Source of the DNA: Hungatella effluvii
GTDB lineage: Bacteria; Bacillota; Clostridia; Lachnospirales; Lachnospiraceae
Assembly: GCF_003201875.1 (NCBI RefSeq)
Contig: NZ_QJKD01000001.1
Coordinates: 62,001-126,000 of the forward strand
Reading direction: 5' to 3'
DNA length: 64,000 nt
A program made the translations under genes and the position numbers. This document shows, piece by piece, positions 62,704 through 64,000 of this stretch. A model generated the notes under the pieces. It was not told where the DNA came from. It made no database searches and saw nothing but the letters and a program-made list of their open reading frames with translations. Each line of letters starts with the position of its first letter. Within the stretch, counting starts at the first letter, position 1.

Positions 62704-64000
62704 ATGGAGAAAAAAGGAGAAAAAAAGACAACTCACAGGCGATTGCTTGTCACACTGGTTTTAATGATGAGCCTGGCGTGGAGTATGATTGCCATGGCAG
62801 GCAAAACAGGCTGGCAGCAGGAGGAAGGCCTTTGGCATTTTTATGACAAGGACGGGGTTATGGTTTGCGATGAATTTAAGAAATCAGGTAATTCATGGTT
62901 CTATCTCAATGAAGATGGTGTGATGGTCACAGGAGAACTGATCGAAAATGGTGACGATCTCTATTATGCCAGCGAGGCGCCGGACCCGGAGGATCCAAAT
63001 GACAAGCGGATAGAGGGCGCGTTGGTGTCGAAGCAATGGGTAGAAATTGGCAGCGGCAACTGGTACTTTTTCGGAAGTGACATGAAGGCTGTCAAAGGCC
63101 TTAAAACGATTAATCAAAAACTCTACTTTTTCGGAGAAGACGCGAAAGCTTTCCAGGGACTGCTGCAGATTGACAGCGATACCTATTATTTTGGAGAAGA
63201 TTATGATGCCTGGAAAGGCTGGCTAACGATTGGCAGTGACTGTTATTATTTTGGAGAAGACTTCAGGGCCTATAAAAACAAAAATGGAGTGACTATCGGC
63301 GGAGTTAAGTATTCATTTGACAGCGACGGAAAACTTATGGAATTTGCAACTCCCAGTGTCGCGACAGCCAGACAGGCGCTGGAAAGCCTGACGTACAATG
63401 TCGATCAGGAAGACGCCAACAGTGAGGACGAATGCATCGATTATGTACAGAGCTACGCCCAGGAATATCTGGATCAGATACCCGGCAGCGACAGTATCTA
63501 TATCAAAGCCAGCCCGAGCGACTGTACGCCGGCAGTGGCAGGTACAAGCTCCAAAAAAACAGGCACTGACGGCAAATTCAGATTTAAGTTTCTTATTACT
63601 CTCGATACCGATGAAGGGGAGATCGAAGGGATGACCAGGCTCCTGACTCTTACAATCAAAGCCACCCCTTACCATTCCAGCAGTTCGGGAGGCAGCTCTT
63701 CCTCAGGAAACGGTTCTTCCTCGGGAAGCAGTTCTTCCTCAGGAAGCCGTTCCGTAAACCAGGCGCAGCAGTACTTAGACGCAGTGGCCAGGCATTATAC
63801 TGTATCCGGTACCTGGGAGGAGGATGGCGGCAAATGGAGACTTAAGAAACCAGACGGCTCCTATCTGACAGAGGCCTGGGCCTATCTCAACGGCAAATGG
63901 TACTATATGGGCAAGGATACCTATATGATAACTGGTCTTGCTGCCATTGGCGATCAGGTCTTCTACTTAAACCCCATAACCGGCGAGATGATGACCGGTT
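62704..64000 (+). CDS. Cell-wall-binding repeat protein, 3' end missing
   Basis: The frame is open from the ATG at 62704, which has AAGGAGG, to the window end (432 codons). A signal peptide covers about residues 1-32. Six or more choline/glucan-binding-type repeats follow (GNSWFYLNEDGVMVTGE, NWYFFGSDMKAVKG, YYFGEDYDAWKGW). A domain without clear family then spans about residues 220-320, a Ser/Gly linker about 325-345, and repeats resume (GKWYYMGKDTYMITGL). The repeats tether secreted proteins to wall teichoic or lipoteichoic acids. The enzymatic or binding domain may lie beyond the window. Confidence 0.88.
   Translation, partial: MEKKGEKKTTHRRLLVTLVLMMSLAWSMIAMAGKTGWQQEEGLWHFYDKDGVMVCDEFKKSGNSWFYLNEDGVMVTGELIENGDDLYYASEAPDPEDPNDKRIEGALVSKQWVEIGSGNWYFFGSDMKAVKGLKTINQKLYFFGEDAKAFQGLLQIDSDTYYFGEDYDAWKGWLTIGSDCYYFGEDFRAYKNKNGVTIGGVKYSFDSDGKLMEFATPSVATARQALESLTYNVDQEDANSEDECIDYVQSYAQEYLDQIPGSDSIYIKASPSDCTPAVAGTSSKKTGTDGKFRFKFLITLDTDEGEIEGMTRLLTLTIKATPYHSSSSGGSSSSGNGSSSGSSSSSGSRSVNQAQQYLDAVARHYTVSGTWEEDGGKWRLKKPDGSYLTEAWAYLNGKWYYMGKDTYMITGLAAIGDQVFYLNPITGEMMTG

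Overview
The window looks like a chromosomal segment of a spore-forming Lachnospiraceae-type Clostridium (cluster XIVa, of the Enterocloster, Lacrimispora or C. symbiosum kind). The evidence is the protein repertoire: BclA/BclB-like collagen proteins of the spore surface, DarA, GlpP, MutS2, a Jet/Mks condensin and a choline-binding-type repeat protein. Ribosome sites are strong AGGAGG-like sequences and the base composition is moderate. No rRNA, tRNA, prophage or CRISPR array was seen. Species assignment is inference only.

Layout. 1-3350: a TetR-controlled FtsX/LolD-type ABC exporter, whose permease runs off the left edge. 3600-8720: a DUF1846 protein, a MATE exporter and a PiT phosphate transporter with its DUF47 partner. 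8796-18885: a spore-surface locus on the minus strand with a TPR glycosyltransferase, two DUF4489-like proteins, two dumbbell collagen-like proteins, a Cys-rich head protein and a BclB-like collagen protein with a sigma-K-like promoter. 18963-25940: DarA, two Nudix proteins, a ferritin-like protein, an HD hydrolase coupled to a short MutS2, and an IS605-type TnpB element beside the tail of another Nudix gene. 25946-30376: an ECF sigma/anti-sigma pair, AzlCD and a RibD/DHFR-like enzyme.

30480-39190: a sugar operon with a split transketolase, an RpiB-type isomerase, an ABC importer and a cytoplasmic DUF4038 (apiosidase-like) hydrolase. It is divergent from a GntR/LacI-type regulator across an intergenic region of helically phased T-tracts. 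39282-49180: nucleic-acid maintenance, with a HelD-type helicase carrying an extra C-terminal domain, an endonuclease Q-UvrD fusion, and UvrA behind a LexA-type box. 49260-55209: JetA-JetB-JetC (Wadjet/MksFEB-like) ending in glpP, with no JetD nuclease. 55405-64000: a GGDEF protein, an acetyltransferase, acetate kinase, an XRE regulator, an HEAT-methyltransferase and the start of a cell-wall-binding repeat protein.

The most unusual feature is a set of large self-complementary intergenic elements. Family A is a giant hairpin with arms of 66 and 56 bp in two copies; the cores are the same length and differ at positions that keep base pairing. Family B is a four-armed cloverleaf in two copies. 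Single elements lie at 55259-55423 and 23516-23679. These, the HelD fusion, the JetABC locus without JetD and the apiose-like operon are the best candidates for undescribed biology.
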